From Adiantum capillus-veneris (lineage: Eukaryota > Streptophyta > Polypodiopsida > Polypodiales > Pteridaceae): a stretch of DNA of 64,000 nt. Under the pieces are notes generated by a model. The model was not told where the DNA came from and ran no database searches. It worked only from the letters and a program-made list of their open reading frames with translations. Shown piece by piece: positions 40,412 to 50,861 of the stretch; the stretch's first letter is position 1; each line of letters opens with the position of its first letter. The stretch is taken from positions 31,543,469-31,607,468 of the forward strand of contig CM043942.1 in assembly GCA_014529385.2 (NCBI GenBank), read 5' to 3'. Both the position numbers and the translations under genes were made by a program.

Positions 40412-40423
40412 AAAAGGAGGGGA
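40412..40423 (+). other. Element B polypurine tract
   Basis: AAAAGGAGGGGA directly before the 3' LTR start TGTCACGTGACAC. Confidence 0.85.
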
Positions 40424-40444
40424 TGTCACGTGACACATCCCAAC
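40424..40444 (+). repeat. Element B 3' LTR, first 21 bp
   Basis: TGTCACGTGACACATCCCAAC matches the 5' LTR start. The hAT element D begins right after it. The LTR resumes at 43959, after the duplicated ATCCCAAC. Confidence 0.9.
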
Positions 40445-40454
40445 CAAAGTTACC

Positions 40455-40540
40455 CGGAACGGGAACGGGGGCCTCCGGAACGTTTCCGGAATGGCCTCCC
40501 TCCAAAAAAGCGAAACGAGAACGGGGCCCGGAACGGTAAG
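40455..40540. promoter_or_regulatory. Left subterminal GGAACG repeat cluster of hAT element D
   Basis: Repeated GGAACG/GGAACGGG motifs and variants on both strands. By analogy with other hAT elements these are probably transposase-binding sites; this is inferred. Confidence 0.6.
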
Positions 40541-41123
40541 TTTAAAATATGCTTAAATTAGGTTGGATTTGACCTATATGTTAGTAGAGAGCCATACACA
40601 CCCATTAGTCCAAGTAGAATCCTATTCAGGCATGCTCTGCAATGATTCTTCAGTCTTAAGGGCCAACTTCCAAGGCTTACACACGATTGCGCAATACACA
40701 ATACATGAATCCTTCACAAAAGCATCTTGAATCTTGATCCTTCATAGAAAGAACATTAAATCAGAGTCGAAGAATAGAATCTAGAGTCCATGCTCTACAC
40801 AAAAGCTTGGAGGAAAAAGATGGTAGATCATAAATTATAAAGATGGCTTACAAGGCCAGCCAAGGCGCTACAAAAAGACATGTAGAGGCTAAGAGTGCTA
40901 AATAACAACTGTAAGAGTCAATAGGTGACATGTCAAGACTCAATCACTCATATGGTAGTGCAATACAAAAAGGGGGCAAAGCCGGCGGCCACAAAGGAAA
41001 CAAATATCAAAAACCAATGAGCAATGAGTCATGACTCATGCCTGAAGTTCACCTCTAGGTAGGGGCAGAAGAGCATCCTCCCTTCCAATTTGTAGTGGCG
41101 TCCTGGACGTCGTGAATATCATC

Positions 41124-43290
41124 TCAATCCTCCTGCATAGGCTCATCCTCATGCGTAGATCCTCCTGCCTCTCCAAGCACCTCTGCCTCTGCCTCCATCT
41201 CCCACTGTAGAAAGGGGTCTGTCACTTTGGATGCTGACTTGCAAAGCATTCTTAAGTTTGCACTGACAAAAACAAGGTCATTTGCTTTCTCCACTCCAAG
41301 TCGGTTCCTCTTTCTAGATGCAATGTGGCTATATACACTCCACAATTGCTCCAAGCAAGAGGAGCTAACCGCTTGGCTGAGAATGCGGACGGCAAGTCGC
41401 TGAAGATCGGGACCATCTGAACCATTTTCTTGCCACCACAAGACGGAGGAAATCTTGGTGCGATCAATTTGGGCATCGGCTGTCCCAAATGATCCTCGCA
41501 TATCCCTGTAAAATGCAAGCTGATCCTTTATCTTGCGTTTCATGTCACGTTCAGGGTGAAGCTTCTTCAAGATGGTGTTCCAATGTGTATTTACCTCCGA
41601 ATCATGCTCCTGCCCTGCACCCTGGAACTCTGGGTCCAACACAAAAGCTGCACCATGAAGAGGTGAACTATAGGCATTCCACCTGCTACTGCAAAGCTCT
41701 TTGATTTCTTCGAGTCTATCTGGGTCCTGCTCATACTCTTCAAGGGCCTCGACCATGCGATCCATTGCTTCATAGACCTTGCCAATGCAAGGTTGCACAC
41801 CATCCATCACTCTAAGCAAGTGGATCACTGGTTTCACCATTTTGTCAATACTCTTTAGGGACTCCCAGAACTCGGGATCCTCCACCTTCCCTGTACAAAT
41901 GATCCCTGCTACTGTACTTGCATGGGTAGTCTGAGCAAACTCTGTACTGATGAAGAGCTGCCGCACTGCACTTTGACACTCTACAAACCGGCTCACCATT
42001 AGATAGTTGTAGGCGAAGCGGGTCTCACAATACTTTAGAAGCACTTCGCTCCTCGACCGCTTCAAGAACTCGGCTCGAAGTATGTTGTGGTTATTGATGA
42101 AAGCAACCACCTTGGACGTGGATGCAATGAGAGGCTCTATCCAAGGTAGTTTGCTGAAATCCTTCAAGAGGTTGTTAAGGCAATGTGCCATGCAAAAAGA
42201 CACCGTGATGTGAGGATAAGTGCCTTCCAAAATAGCTCCGGCTGCCTTGTTTGATGCCTCCCCATCGGTGACCAAACCTATCACAAGGTCCGACCCAATG
42301 GTCTCTACGACGGAGGCCCACTCACCCGCAAGGACATCTGCTGATTTTCTCGTCTCTGTGGCGTCATGGGAGTGGGAAAAATACATCTTCCCTTTGGAAT
42401 AGGCAACAATGCCATGGATGGACCTCCTCCTAGTGTCGCTCCATCCATCCGCAATGAGGGTCACTCCATACTTCGTCCATTGCCTCTTCATGTTGAGGGT
42501 TGCCATCTCCACTACGGCTTTCTCTCTATCGAGTAGAGTAGTGCGGAGGGCCTCGAAAGAGGGTGGCAGGTAGCGTGCCCCATACTCTCGAATCCTCGTG
42601 CACATGGTCTTGAAGTACTCCGACCTAGACATTGCACACAAGAGGTATTAGTATTTACTATTTAATTGAGAATTTACTATTTGATTGTATTGAAAATGAT
42701 AGTAAGTCTTACCGAGCCTTTATGAAGGGGATGTGATCGTGATAGAAAAAGCGGGCAACACTTGCATCCACATTCTCCTTCCTTTTTGGATCCCAAGTGG
42801 TATGTAGGGTGGGTTGTTGAGAGTTGGGGGTGGAGACCGGAGTAGTATTAGGCATTGAAAATGCCGAGCGAAAAGATGTCGCTACCGTCTCCGTCGTTGT
42901 CGCATTGCTATCACCACCAACCGATGAAGAAGGTGTAGAAGAGGGAAAAACCAAGTTGTTGGGGTCGATTGCGGAACGCTTAGGCCTTGCTGATTCTTTC
43001 TCTTCTTTGTTGGCTTTCATGGCGGCATCCTTGGCTTCAAATTCCTTCAACCGTTGCTCGTTGACGGCCTTGCATCTTGCTTCTTGTTGTCCCTCAAGCT
43101 TAAGGAGATGAGCACGGACTTTGGTTGTACCGGATTGCCGGTCGAAGCCGCATAGTTTGCACTTCCATGCGCGTGCACCACCGGACTTTCCCAACACTCG
43201 GGAATGCACTTCATCCCACCATGATGCTTCGTCCTTCTTCTTCTTGGCACCCAAGGGATCACGTTCACTTGATGCGGAAGCTTGCGCCAT
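41124..43290 (-). CDS. hAT-family transposase (two exons, 692 aa)
   Basis: It catalyses cut-and-paste movement of element D. Exon 1 runs 43290-42713 and exon 2 runs 42624-41124 (minus strand). The 88-bp intron has CTCG/GTAAGA and GTCTAG/GTCG borders, and joining them gives FIKAR/SEYFKTMC in frame. Exon 1 has a BED-type finger (WKCKLCGFDRQSG...KVRAHLL). Exon 2 has the DUF659/RNase H-like core with ADGWSD, then VTDGEASN, then CMAHCLNNLL, and SRWNAYSSPLHGAAF. The hATC dimerisation end reads EQLWSVYSHIASRKRNRL. The chosen start, MAQASASS at 43290, avoids an upstream Leu/Ser stretch that is only (CT)n translated. No frameshift or stop is present, so it may be active. Confidence 0.9.
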
Positions 43291-43319
43291 AAGTGATGAG
43301 ACTCGATAGAGGAAGGAAT

Positions 43320-43322
<3 letters not shown>

Positions 43323-43379
<57 letters not shown>
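43323..43379. repeat. (GA)n microsatellite in the transposase 5' leader
   Basis: About 57 bp of GA on the plus strand, 33 bp upstream of the transposase start codon. Confidence 0.96.
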
Positions 43380-43382
<3 letters not shown>

Positions 43383-43779
43383 ATGATGGCGCGGTAGAGA
43401 GTGATGGAGAGGTGGAGTCTTGATTCTTGAATCTCAAGCTTGAGCCTTGAGGCCCAAGGGAGAGGAGACTCGAGAGAGGTGATGAATGAGAGAGATGGAG
43501 AGGTGGAGCTTGAGAGGTGGAGCGTCAAGCTTGAGCCTTGAGGCTTAAAGCCTTGAGGCCCAAGGGAGGGAGAGACTCGAGAGAGTGCCTTGGGAGAGAG
43601 AGAGACTAGAGTGCCTTCAACCTTGCCCAATGCCTTGAGCCTTGGCTTGCTTCATTGCCTTGAGCCTTGGCTTATTATATAGGGAAGATCTCCCCCCAAA
43701 ACCCATGGCGTTCAAAATTTAAAAAACCCAAACGCCCGTTTTTTTATACCAACGGACAGTTTTTTAAAAACTGCTGTTC

Positions 43780-43940
43780 TGCTAGGCCGCCCGTTCCGCC
43801 GGCGTTCCGGGGTCCGTTCCGGCCGCCGTTCCGGTGAGCGTTCCAGCAGGCGTTCCGAAAAGTGCCCGTTTCCGTTCCGGCTGTCCGACCCCCATGGGAA
43901 CGCGTTCCGGGAACGGGAGGGGCCCGTTCCGCCCGTTCCT
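43780..43940. promoter_or_regulatory. Right subterminal CGTTCC repeat cluster of hAT element D
   Basis: About ten CGTTCC or close variants in 160 bp, the mirror of the left cluster. It lies upstream of the transposase, so it may also act in its promoter. Confidence 0.65.
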
Positions 43941-43958
43941 TGTTACTCTGATCCCAAC

Positions 43959-45097
43959 CCAATGTGTCCGTGGACAAGCTATACCACATCAGGGTTCCCG
44001 TCAGTCCAAGTCAGTTTAGATTAGTAGTGATCTGGCACTTTTGTGAGTCTATTCGTAGACCGTGCATGCCCAGTCACTTAGCATAGCTGCATATCCTCCA
44101 GTTGCACACAGTATGATCATCGGAATTCCCATCAAAATCCATTAGCATCAGTTAGGGGAATTTTCCAGTGCATTTAGTCTATTTTCCTATTTATTGGTAT
44201 TTTCACTTATTATTTTTAAGTGACTTTCGAACAAAAGTAGGTAGGGCAATTTTGCTAAGTTAATATATAAGCAAACCCAAGTTAGCACTTTCTGGCAGAA
44301 GAGGCAGCAAGAGCTTCTCGCTCAACAGGCAACTTCTTAGCAGTATCCCCCTCAGCATCAAGATCCATCGCCATCCATCTCCCCTCATCTGGCGTTTTCC
44401 CCACAGCATTCAGCCTCGCTGTCGATTGGCATTGCCTAGCGACTTCCCACAGGCCATTCAGCCCAGCGTTTTCATTACCAAGACAACCCACTTTCAGCCA
44501 GCGTTTTTGATGCAAAAACGCCAGCAAGACCTCAGCAATTGTCCAGCGTTTCAGCCCTAGTCACTAACGCTAGCCTATTGCAGTTTCAGCAGAGAGAAAA
44601 ACTCAGAATTCAGCCTATAGAAAGGTAACAGATTCAGTCCCTCATGGTTGCAGAAGATCCCCAAGTTCAGCCCGAAAAAGGCAGCCAAAAACAGAGAATT
44701 TCAGCCACCAAACAGTCCCTAAAATCAGCAGATAAAGATCTCAGATTTCAGCCATCAAGTCGCAGTTGTCACCACCGTTGTCGTCATCGGCATAGTCCAA
44801 CTTGCATCAGTCCATTGCATTCGTATTGTACACCTTTGTGCAATCAAAGTAGACCACTCTTGCTGACGAGAGTGGGGCCTTCGGAGGAGGGTTTTACAAC
44901 CTCTCAGTGTCGTATCTCTTCCCTCTCCTTCTCTCAGACTCATTCACTTGCACGCACAATATCCACTCACTTTGTTCGTGACCACAACACTCTACAAGAC
45001 GGAAAGCTCTCTCTTTCCCTAAGAACTAAAAGGAACCTTGAGCAGTAAAGATCACTAATCTTGAGAAAATACAACATTCATTCCGTTGCACCTTACA
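43959..45097 (+). repeat. Element B 3' LTR, remainder
   Basis: Continues the LTR from 40444 and ends CACCTTACA at 45097. Matches the 5' LTR parts 27056-27504 and 36247-36948 with scattered substitutions and small indels. Confidence 0.9.
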
Positions 45098-45265
45098 ATC
45101 TATCCCTCTCTCGCCCCTACCCCTCTTCCCTCTCCCCTCGCCCCTATCTACCCCTCTCGTCCCTACCCGCTCTCATGCCCCTCGCCCGTATCTATCCCTA
45201 CCCCCCTCTACCCCCACCCCCTCTTGCCCCTATCTACCCTCCCTCACCCCTACCCACCCTCCCTC
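45098..45265. repeat. Pyrimidine-rich minisatellite, left part
   Basis: Degenerate repeats of CTCGCCCCTA / CTACCC(A/C)CCCTC type units on the C-rich strand. Bases 45261-45265 (CCCTC) are the left target copy of element E. The array resumes at 48122. Confidence 0.9.
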
Positions 45266-45585
45266 TGTAACAAACTTGGACACCCCAAGTCAAGATTCTA
45301 CCGCGACACAACAGAGATTTACTTCAAGACACTTCACAAAAGACGACACGGCCCGGCGTAGTTCCGTGCCAAGAGGTATTGGCCCCAAAGATTGGCACCC
45401 CTGTCAGTATTTCTTTTTGAATTATTCTTTGAGCAAAGTACAACTCCCGCGGGTGCTCGCTCTCAGACTCTGCGTCCAGATGCTCTGCAGACTGAGCCCC
45501 CTTGGGTTCATTATAAAGGTTACAAGGAATGCTAAAAACAGAGGCCCAAAAGCTTTCAAAATCAAAGGCAACTCGATCTAAAAGC
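45266..45585 (-). repeat. Element E 3' LTR fragment
   Basis: Similar to the element F LTRs (59522 and 63020): shared start TGTAACAAACTTGGACAC, ATATTGGCCCCAAAGA-like block, and CTCTCAGACTCTGCGTCCAG. It joins integrase sequence abruptly near 45,585. Confidence 0.85.
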
Positions 45586-45589
45586 TGCC

Positions 45590-48050
45590 AATATCTGTTC
45601 TGGAATGAGTATCTCTTCGGTTTCCTCCAATTCGGGTTGCTCATCTGGCTCCCCATCATCAGGCACATCGCCTTTGAAAGGCTTCAATAGACTCACATGA
45701 AATGCATTGGGAATCTTCCAAGTATTGGGTAGCTTCAGTCTAAAGGAGACATCATTTATCTTTTCTTTTATCTAGAAAGGGCCATAATATCTCATGCTAA
45801 GCTTTGGAAAAAGTCGCTCCTTTCCCTTTTTCTTTCTTATACGCGCCTTCTCAAAACGTAAGAGCACCCAATTGTCTTCCTTTAATTTCAAATCGCGACG
45901 GTGTCGATCAGCCGCCTTCTTGCTCGCGTACTGGTCGGCTTAAAAAATCTTACCTCTCGTGCTAAGGAAGGGTGGAACCTTCAGAGCACCTTCAATGATC
46001 TCAAATGGTGCCTTCCTCGTAGAAGAGTGAATCGTGTTATTGTAGGCAAATTCCACCAAGGGCAATTTTTTTTCCCATTGAGTCTTCTAATCAGAAATGT
46101 AAGACTTCAATAAATCCAGTACAACTGAATTTGCAATCTCAGATTGCCCATCTGTTTGCGGGTGGAAAGATGATGAGAACTGCAACCGTTTGCCAATGTT
46201 CTCCCAAATAGCCTTCCAAAACAAACTCGTGAATCGGGGATCTCTGTCGGAGACTATTGTCTCAGACATGCCATGTAGTATGAATTTTTTTTCAATGAAC
46301 AGTCTCGCTAATTGATCCGGCTTGAGTATTTTCTTCACTGGAATGAAGTGAGCTTGCTTGCTAAATCTGTCAATGACAGTCCAAATGCCATCATGCCCAC
46401 TCTGTGTCTTTGGGAGATAAAAAATGAAATCCATTGCAATACTTTCCCAGGGACGGGTAGGAATGGGTAAAGGTTGTAACAATAAAGGCTGTAACAATCC
46501 CTGTGCCTTATGCCTGTCAAACTTGACCTTCTTGCATACTAAACAACTGCGAACAAAGTCGTCCACATCCTTCTTGAGTCTCGGCCAAAAGAAGTAACGC
46601 TCCACACCTTTCAAGGTGGTGTCAATGCCGTGGTGACCCGTAAAAGGTGGACAATGGCACTCAGTTAGAACCTTTTCCCTCGACGGCCGTGTGACGCACA
46701 ACATCGTTTTCTTCATCAAGTAGCCATCCCATATGGAATATCCTGCTACTACCTCCCCATTCTGTATTCGCGTGAATACATCGGAAAAATCCGGATTTGT
46801 GGTGTACTGATCAACCATGTCCTCGAAGCTTCTATGATGAATCGCGGAAATAGCCAAGGCTAACGGCTTCCGAGACAAAGCATCTGCCACCAAGTTTATC
46901 TGTCCCTGCACATGGACAATCTGGAAGTGAAACTGTGACAAGATGTTAGCCCACCGCGTTTGCTTTTCTGAAAGTTGCTTCTGTGACAAGAAGTAGCATA
47001 AACTCTGATGATCAGTGAAGATCGCGAAATCAGCTCCAAGTAGGTAATGTCGCCACTAAGTAAGAGCATGGATCACTGCCAAAAGCTCTCTCTCATAAAT
47101 ATGTGCTGTCAATTCTGGCCTTAAAAAAAGTCGGCTTTCATAGGGAATCACATGGCCTTCTTGCATTAAGACCGCTCCCAGACTACGACCATAAGCATCA
47201 CAATATACTTCAAATGACTTTTACAAATCTAGCAAAGTCAATACTGGTCCAGTAGTCAATTTCTCTTTCAGTGGCTGAAAGGCAGTCACCTCTGTGGGTA
47301 CCCACGAGAAAGGGACTCCTTTCTGTGTCAAAATGTGCAAAGGGGAAGCTACCTTTGCAAACTTTCGAATGAACCGCTGATAGTAAGAACACAAGCCCAC
47401 GAAGCTTCTAACTTCACGAACATTCTTCTTCAAATCGGGCCAATCGCGAATAGTGTCAATCTTGGCCAGGTCCATCTCTACTCCTGTTATTGAGACAGTG
47501 TGTCATAGAAAGTGTATCTTGAGCAAGAAAAACTCGCTCTTTTTTTTCACATTTATAAGCAATGTATGCTTTCTCAGTATCTGGAAAACCCACAAATGGT
47601 CGGTACTCTTTGAAAAATCCAAGAAGTTGTCCTGAAAGCTGTCGTGTAGACGTCTCCAGGAGCAATACAGATCTGATGATAATTACTCTTCGTATCAATT
47701 CGGCAAGTAGAATTCTAAAGTCTGTCGAGTATATTAGCGATCCTCGTAAGGTGGAAATCTGTTCGGGTTCATTGGTTCTTTATTTTGGCCTCGGCTAACT
47801 TTGTAAGTGGCCGATTCGGTGGTGTACTAACAGGAATCAATCATGTGATCTTCACGACGTAAAGTAGGCAACTCGCTTTGTACGCCTTCAAAGAAACAGT
47901 CAGCCCCTAATGCAAAAAATCTTGTCGTTCTTTTTCGAGGTCAAAACATATTGACCTTCAATTATCATTCAGTTCTCTCAAGAAAATCGAGTAAAGAAAC
48001 TGAATTTTATCAAGTACAATCTCTTCGCCCTTCATTTGTCAAAGTCTCTT
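45590..48050 (-). pseudogene. Element E pol pseudogene (RT, RNase H, integrase)
   Basis: Read right to left. RT remnants are at 47,990-47,221, including SEFFL and GLCSYYQRFIRKFAKVASPLH. RNase H is at about 47,220-46,900 (YERELLAVIHAL, TDHQSL, VADALSRKP). The integrase frame 46989-46087 is the best kept, with GHHGIDTTLKGVERYFFW, CLVCKK, MDFIFYLP, SDRDPRF and HPQTDGQSEIAN. The C-terminal frame ends about 45,600. Stops and frameshifts are frequent, and part of RT between TAF and GFFKEY is missing (about 47,620-47,650). It is inactive. Confidence 0.87.
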
Positions 48051-48121
48051 TCTCAGCGCGAACTACGGAATTCCGGCAGCCTATCCACGTCATCAGGCTG
48101 CCACATCATCAGTTTGTGACA

Positions 48122-48425
48122 CCCTCCCCCTCTCGCCCCTATCTACCCCTCTCGCGCCCCTACCCCCTCTCCCCTCGCCCTTACCCACCCTCCCTCCCCC
48201 TCTCGCCCCTATCTACCCCTCCCTCGTCCCTACCTACTCTCCCCTCTCCCCTACCCACCCTCCCTCCCCCCCTCGCCCCTACCCACTCCCCGTCGCCCCT
48301 CACCACCCCATCCCCTCCCCCCTCGCCCTTACCCACCCCTCCCCTCTTCCCTAGCCCTATTCACCTCCTCAACCCTCCCCTCCACCCTCCAATGTTACAA
48401 CCCTCCCTCCACCCTCCAGTGTTTT
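48122..48425. repeat. Pyrimidine-rich minisatellite, right part
   Basis: Same CTCGCCCCTA / CCCACCCTCCCTC type units as 45098-45265, decaying towards CCACCCTCCAGTGTT at the right edge. Confidence 0.9.
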
Positions 48426-48544
48426 ACCGGCGGAATTCGTGGTTAGCTTTTGAGCTTGCTTTGAAGAATCCGTAAATTTTTGTAAGTGTTAGTGTAATTT
48501 CTTGCAAAAGCTTCAAACCTTGACCTAACCCGGGAGCATTCAAG

Positions 48545-48745
48545 CCACGACACTAAGTGACACAGGATGGGACGTGGGGGCGAGTAAAGGGATCGACGGT
48601 GAAGGACGATGGCGGGGATCTCGAGGCGGGCAAGTCCACCCAAAAAATGGCGGCGCTGTTGGGAGGCGGGGGTTTGAACGCAGGACGTCGCCCCTCAATG
48701 CTTTTTTAAGCATGGGCTAACCACTACGCCCGCCAGCGCACATTT
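48545..48745 (-). mobile_element. Possible tRNA-derived SINE (head region)
   Basis: On the minus strand GGCGTAGTGGTTAGC (about 48,728-48,714) resembles a Pol III A box. GCGTTCAAACCCC (about 48,681-48,669), some 35-45 bp later, resembles a B box. This is the arrangement in a tRNA or tRNA-derived SINE. The rest does not fold as a tRNA by inspection, and the 3' end and target duplications were not found. Confidence 0.4.
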
Positions 48746-48795
48746 GAAACCAAAGCCGTTTTACACAATGATATAAACGATAAACTTGGACGGCC

Positions 48796-48855
48796 TAAAA
48801 CTAAACCCGGACGGGGCCCTTGGCCAGGTTTAGTTCTTGGCCGGGTTTAGTTTTA
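48796..48855. repeat. Inverted repeat
   Basis: TAAAACTAAACCCGG (48796-48810) and its exact complement CCGGGTTTAGTTTTA (48841-48855), with a further partial copy of GGTTTAGTT between them. Confidence 0.85.
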
Positions 48856-50399
48856 ATAAGCCATCTACGGCCCAGAACACCTCGACGGTCGCGCATGGAG
48901 TTCCCGTCCATTGATCCCCTCACCCCCCCCTCTTAAATGATCCGTGTCATTTAGTCCTGAGGGCATTCAAGGCCATTCGTGGTAGCCAACTCTTCGCCTT
49001 TTGGATGCATTTACACTCGCTTTGTGACTTTCGGGGCTTTTGTTCATGCTGGGGCATTCTTTAGTTTCTGCTTCTGGACAGATTATCTCTCGTGGCGAGG
49101 TGTCTGTACTTCTTCATCATCTCCTACAGTTGCCTACATCTCATGAGTGTACCTTTCCCTCAGAACTTAACTATCTTCTCTACACACAACTTCTTCAGTC
49201 TGGTTGGTCTACATTTTTCCTTCCTGCCAGTTTCAGTGTCCTCTAGTTTTAGTTTTCTCTTATTGTTTTTTAGTGTTCTCTCTCACCGAGACGGTGAGTG
49301 GTCTTGTGGCGGGCAACCTGTAGGAGGGCTACAATGTCATTGGCGCAAAACAGGCAGTTAGTTTCAGTTGGTCACGATTGGTCGGTCAATTGGACGGACT
49401 CTCGCTTGGGCAGTGACACGTGGCAAGTGTTACGGATGGTGGTCCTGTGGACACCGTGGCCAGATCACCACCACCTATGTGTAGGTGCCTCTCAAAGATA
49501 TTAGAAGTGTATGGATTGCATCACAAGCAAGTCTAGGTTGGAGATTGATACAATGTCTAGGTGGCAGCTTTAGGGATGTCTCTTCTAGCCACTGCTTCCC
49601 TTCAACAATCTGTTAAGTCATCTGCCCTTAAGAAGGAAGAACAAAACGCTTTGGCCTCCGATATCGATGGTGCCTTTCTTGAAGCACTAGCAGATTCGCA
49701 ATAGTAAGGCAACAATTGACAAGCCCACTTTTGAGAATAGAAACGCATTTCATTAAGTTTCCCTTTGCGACATGCTTCGCCTTGAATCTCACAAATCAAT
49801 GATGCATTTGACCTTGGAACTGAATTGACGCCCTCCCCTAGACCTAATCTACATGGTCGTGTTGCTGGATGCCCAATGAAGTGTAATAACGAGTGTCAAA
49901 CACGTGTATAAATCATTTATGCATGAGGGTTCCAAAAGTGCGATGCGATACAATGGACTAGTTTGGACATGCAGGTGCTACGAACAGGCCAACAAATTAC
50001 CGGAACTAAATTCCCTTGGACTTTGTAGACGAATTTCGGCTTCGAAGACGGCGTAGTAGCGTGTCCATGTGGCACATAGAGACATGTGCACGTGACAAAA
50101 ATGAATCAAATGGTCTTAATTCACCCCATTTTCCAGTTCTCAAAATTAAGAGTTTAAAGTTAAATTGGTTTGGGACTTGCTGTTGCAAATTAGAAGGGAA
50201 AGATTGTATACGATACAAGCCACCCTCTCGATGACCATGAGCAACAGAAGAGTGGTGCATTGTATCAATCACTTTGATGATTCTAAACCCGATGAGTCAC
50301 CTAACAAGGTGGCAAAAACAATGCAATTATATTGAACTAAACTACAAACAACAAATTGGATTAGAAACACAGAGTGGTAGAGCTCAACTCTTAGAAGCA
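48856..50399. other. NIT4 intron 1 DNA, no gene supported
   Basis: Short open frames only, none with recognisable domains or host exon similarity. Confidence 0.5.
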
Positions 50400-50861
50400 T
50401 TGACGCCTCAGCTAGGGGCTGTAGCCTGTTGGCAGTATTTCTTCATTTTTTGATGAATCGGCGTGGTTCCAATAGTTTTGTGTGCTCATACAAACTCATT
50501 GATACAATTTCAGAGTTGCAATATAATGCTAGTAGCCTCTCTTTTATAGGCACTTGGCCTCAAAAGCCTCAAAAGGAACTTGAAATCACTTGTTATTTTT
50601 AACGAGTGCTAAAAGTATTTAATTGGTGCCCATAAAGCACATAAAATCAACTGCTTTCATCAGTGACGCCCGAAAGCATCCCTTCGCCAAAAAGTGCCAT
50701 GTCAACCATGGTTTAAGGCTGCCACGTCAGCTATCCGTACACTGTGCCATGCCAGCCCTTGTGATGTGCGCCGAGATTTGCGAGCAGCTATGCACAGGGT
50801 TTGCTTCTAGTCTGTCTAGTCTTGTACGGTCATGTCATGCTACCTTTTTGTGACATAGCCC
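50400..50861 (-). repeat. Decayed gypsy LTR remnant (E/F-like)
   Basis: The right edge TTTTTGTGACA/TAGCCCCTCAG followed by CTCGCTTACGCCTGCAAA parallels the LTR edge of element F (GTTGTGACA/TACCTTCCTC then CTCGATTACGCCTGCAAA). Inside, a GACGCC...GGCAGTATTTC segment resembles the LTR block near 59,650. The left edge is uncertain. Confidence 0.5.

Larger units (their letters stand above)
40445..43950 (-). mobile_element. Element D: hAT DNA transposon, apparently complete (3506 bp)
   Basis: The ends are CAAAGTTAC on the left and, on the opposite strand at the right, CAGAGTAAC. An exact 8-bp target duplication ATCCCAAC flanks it (40437-40444, 43951-43958), as hAT elements make. Clusters of GGAACGG/CCGTTCC motifs fill both subterminal regions (about 40,455-40,540 and 43,780-43,940), likely transposase-binding sites. 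A full two-exon transposase is encoded on the minus strand. The element cut the 3' LTR of element B. Confidence 0.93.
27034..45097 (+). mobile_element. Element B: LTR retrotransposon with gag-protease only, carrying nested C and D
   Basis: Removing the nested elements C (27505-36241) and D (40445-43950) leaves LTRs of about 1.17 and 1.16 kb around a 3.5-kb interior. The primer-binding site is at 36950 and the polypurine tract at 40412. The interior has one long reading frame (gag, knuckle, protease, then an unrecognised C-terminal region). There is no RT, RNase H or integrase, so B needs another element's pol. The two LTRs look about 90% alike by eye. Flanking 5-mers GTAGA and ATCTA do not match, so no target duplication is visible. 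Confidence 0.85.
45266..48121 (-). mobile_element. Element E: internally deleted gypsy retrotransposon (2856 bp)
   Basis: Flanked by CCCTC on both sides (45261-45265, 48122-48126), a 5-bp target duplication. Its ends are TGTAACAAACTTGG (left) and GTTTGTGACA (right). On the minus strand it has only the first part of the 5' LTR (right end), then pol from before RT to the integrase C-terminus, then only the last part of the 3' LTR (45266 to about 45,585). Gag, primer-binding site and polypurine tract are gone. It lies inside the pyrimidine minisatellite. Confidence 0.87.

Noticed and set aside
42709-43437. Longer start for the hAT transposase upstream of 43290
   Set aside because: The added residues are mostly Leu-Ser repeats from the (GA)n/(CT)n array. 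The ATG at 43290 precedes the normal BED-finger N-terminus.
48122-48475. Pro/Ser/Leu-rich open frame across the minisatellite
   Set aside because: Translation of low-complexity pyrimidine repeats, not a protein gene.
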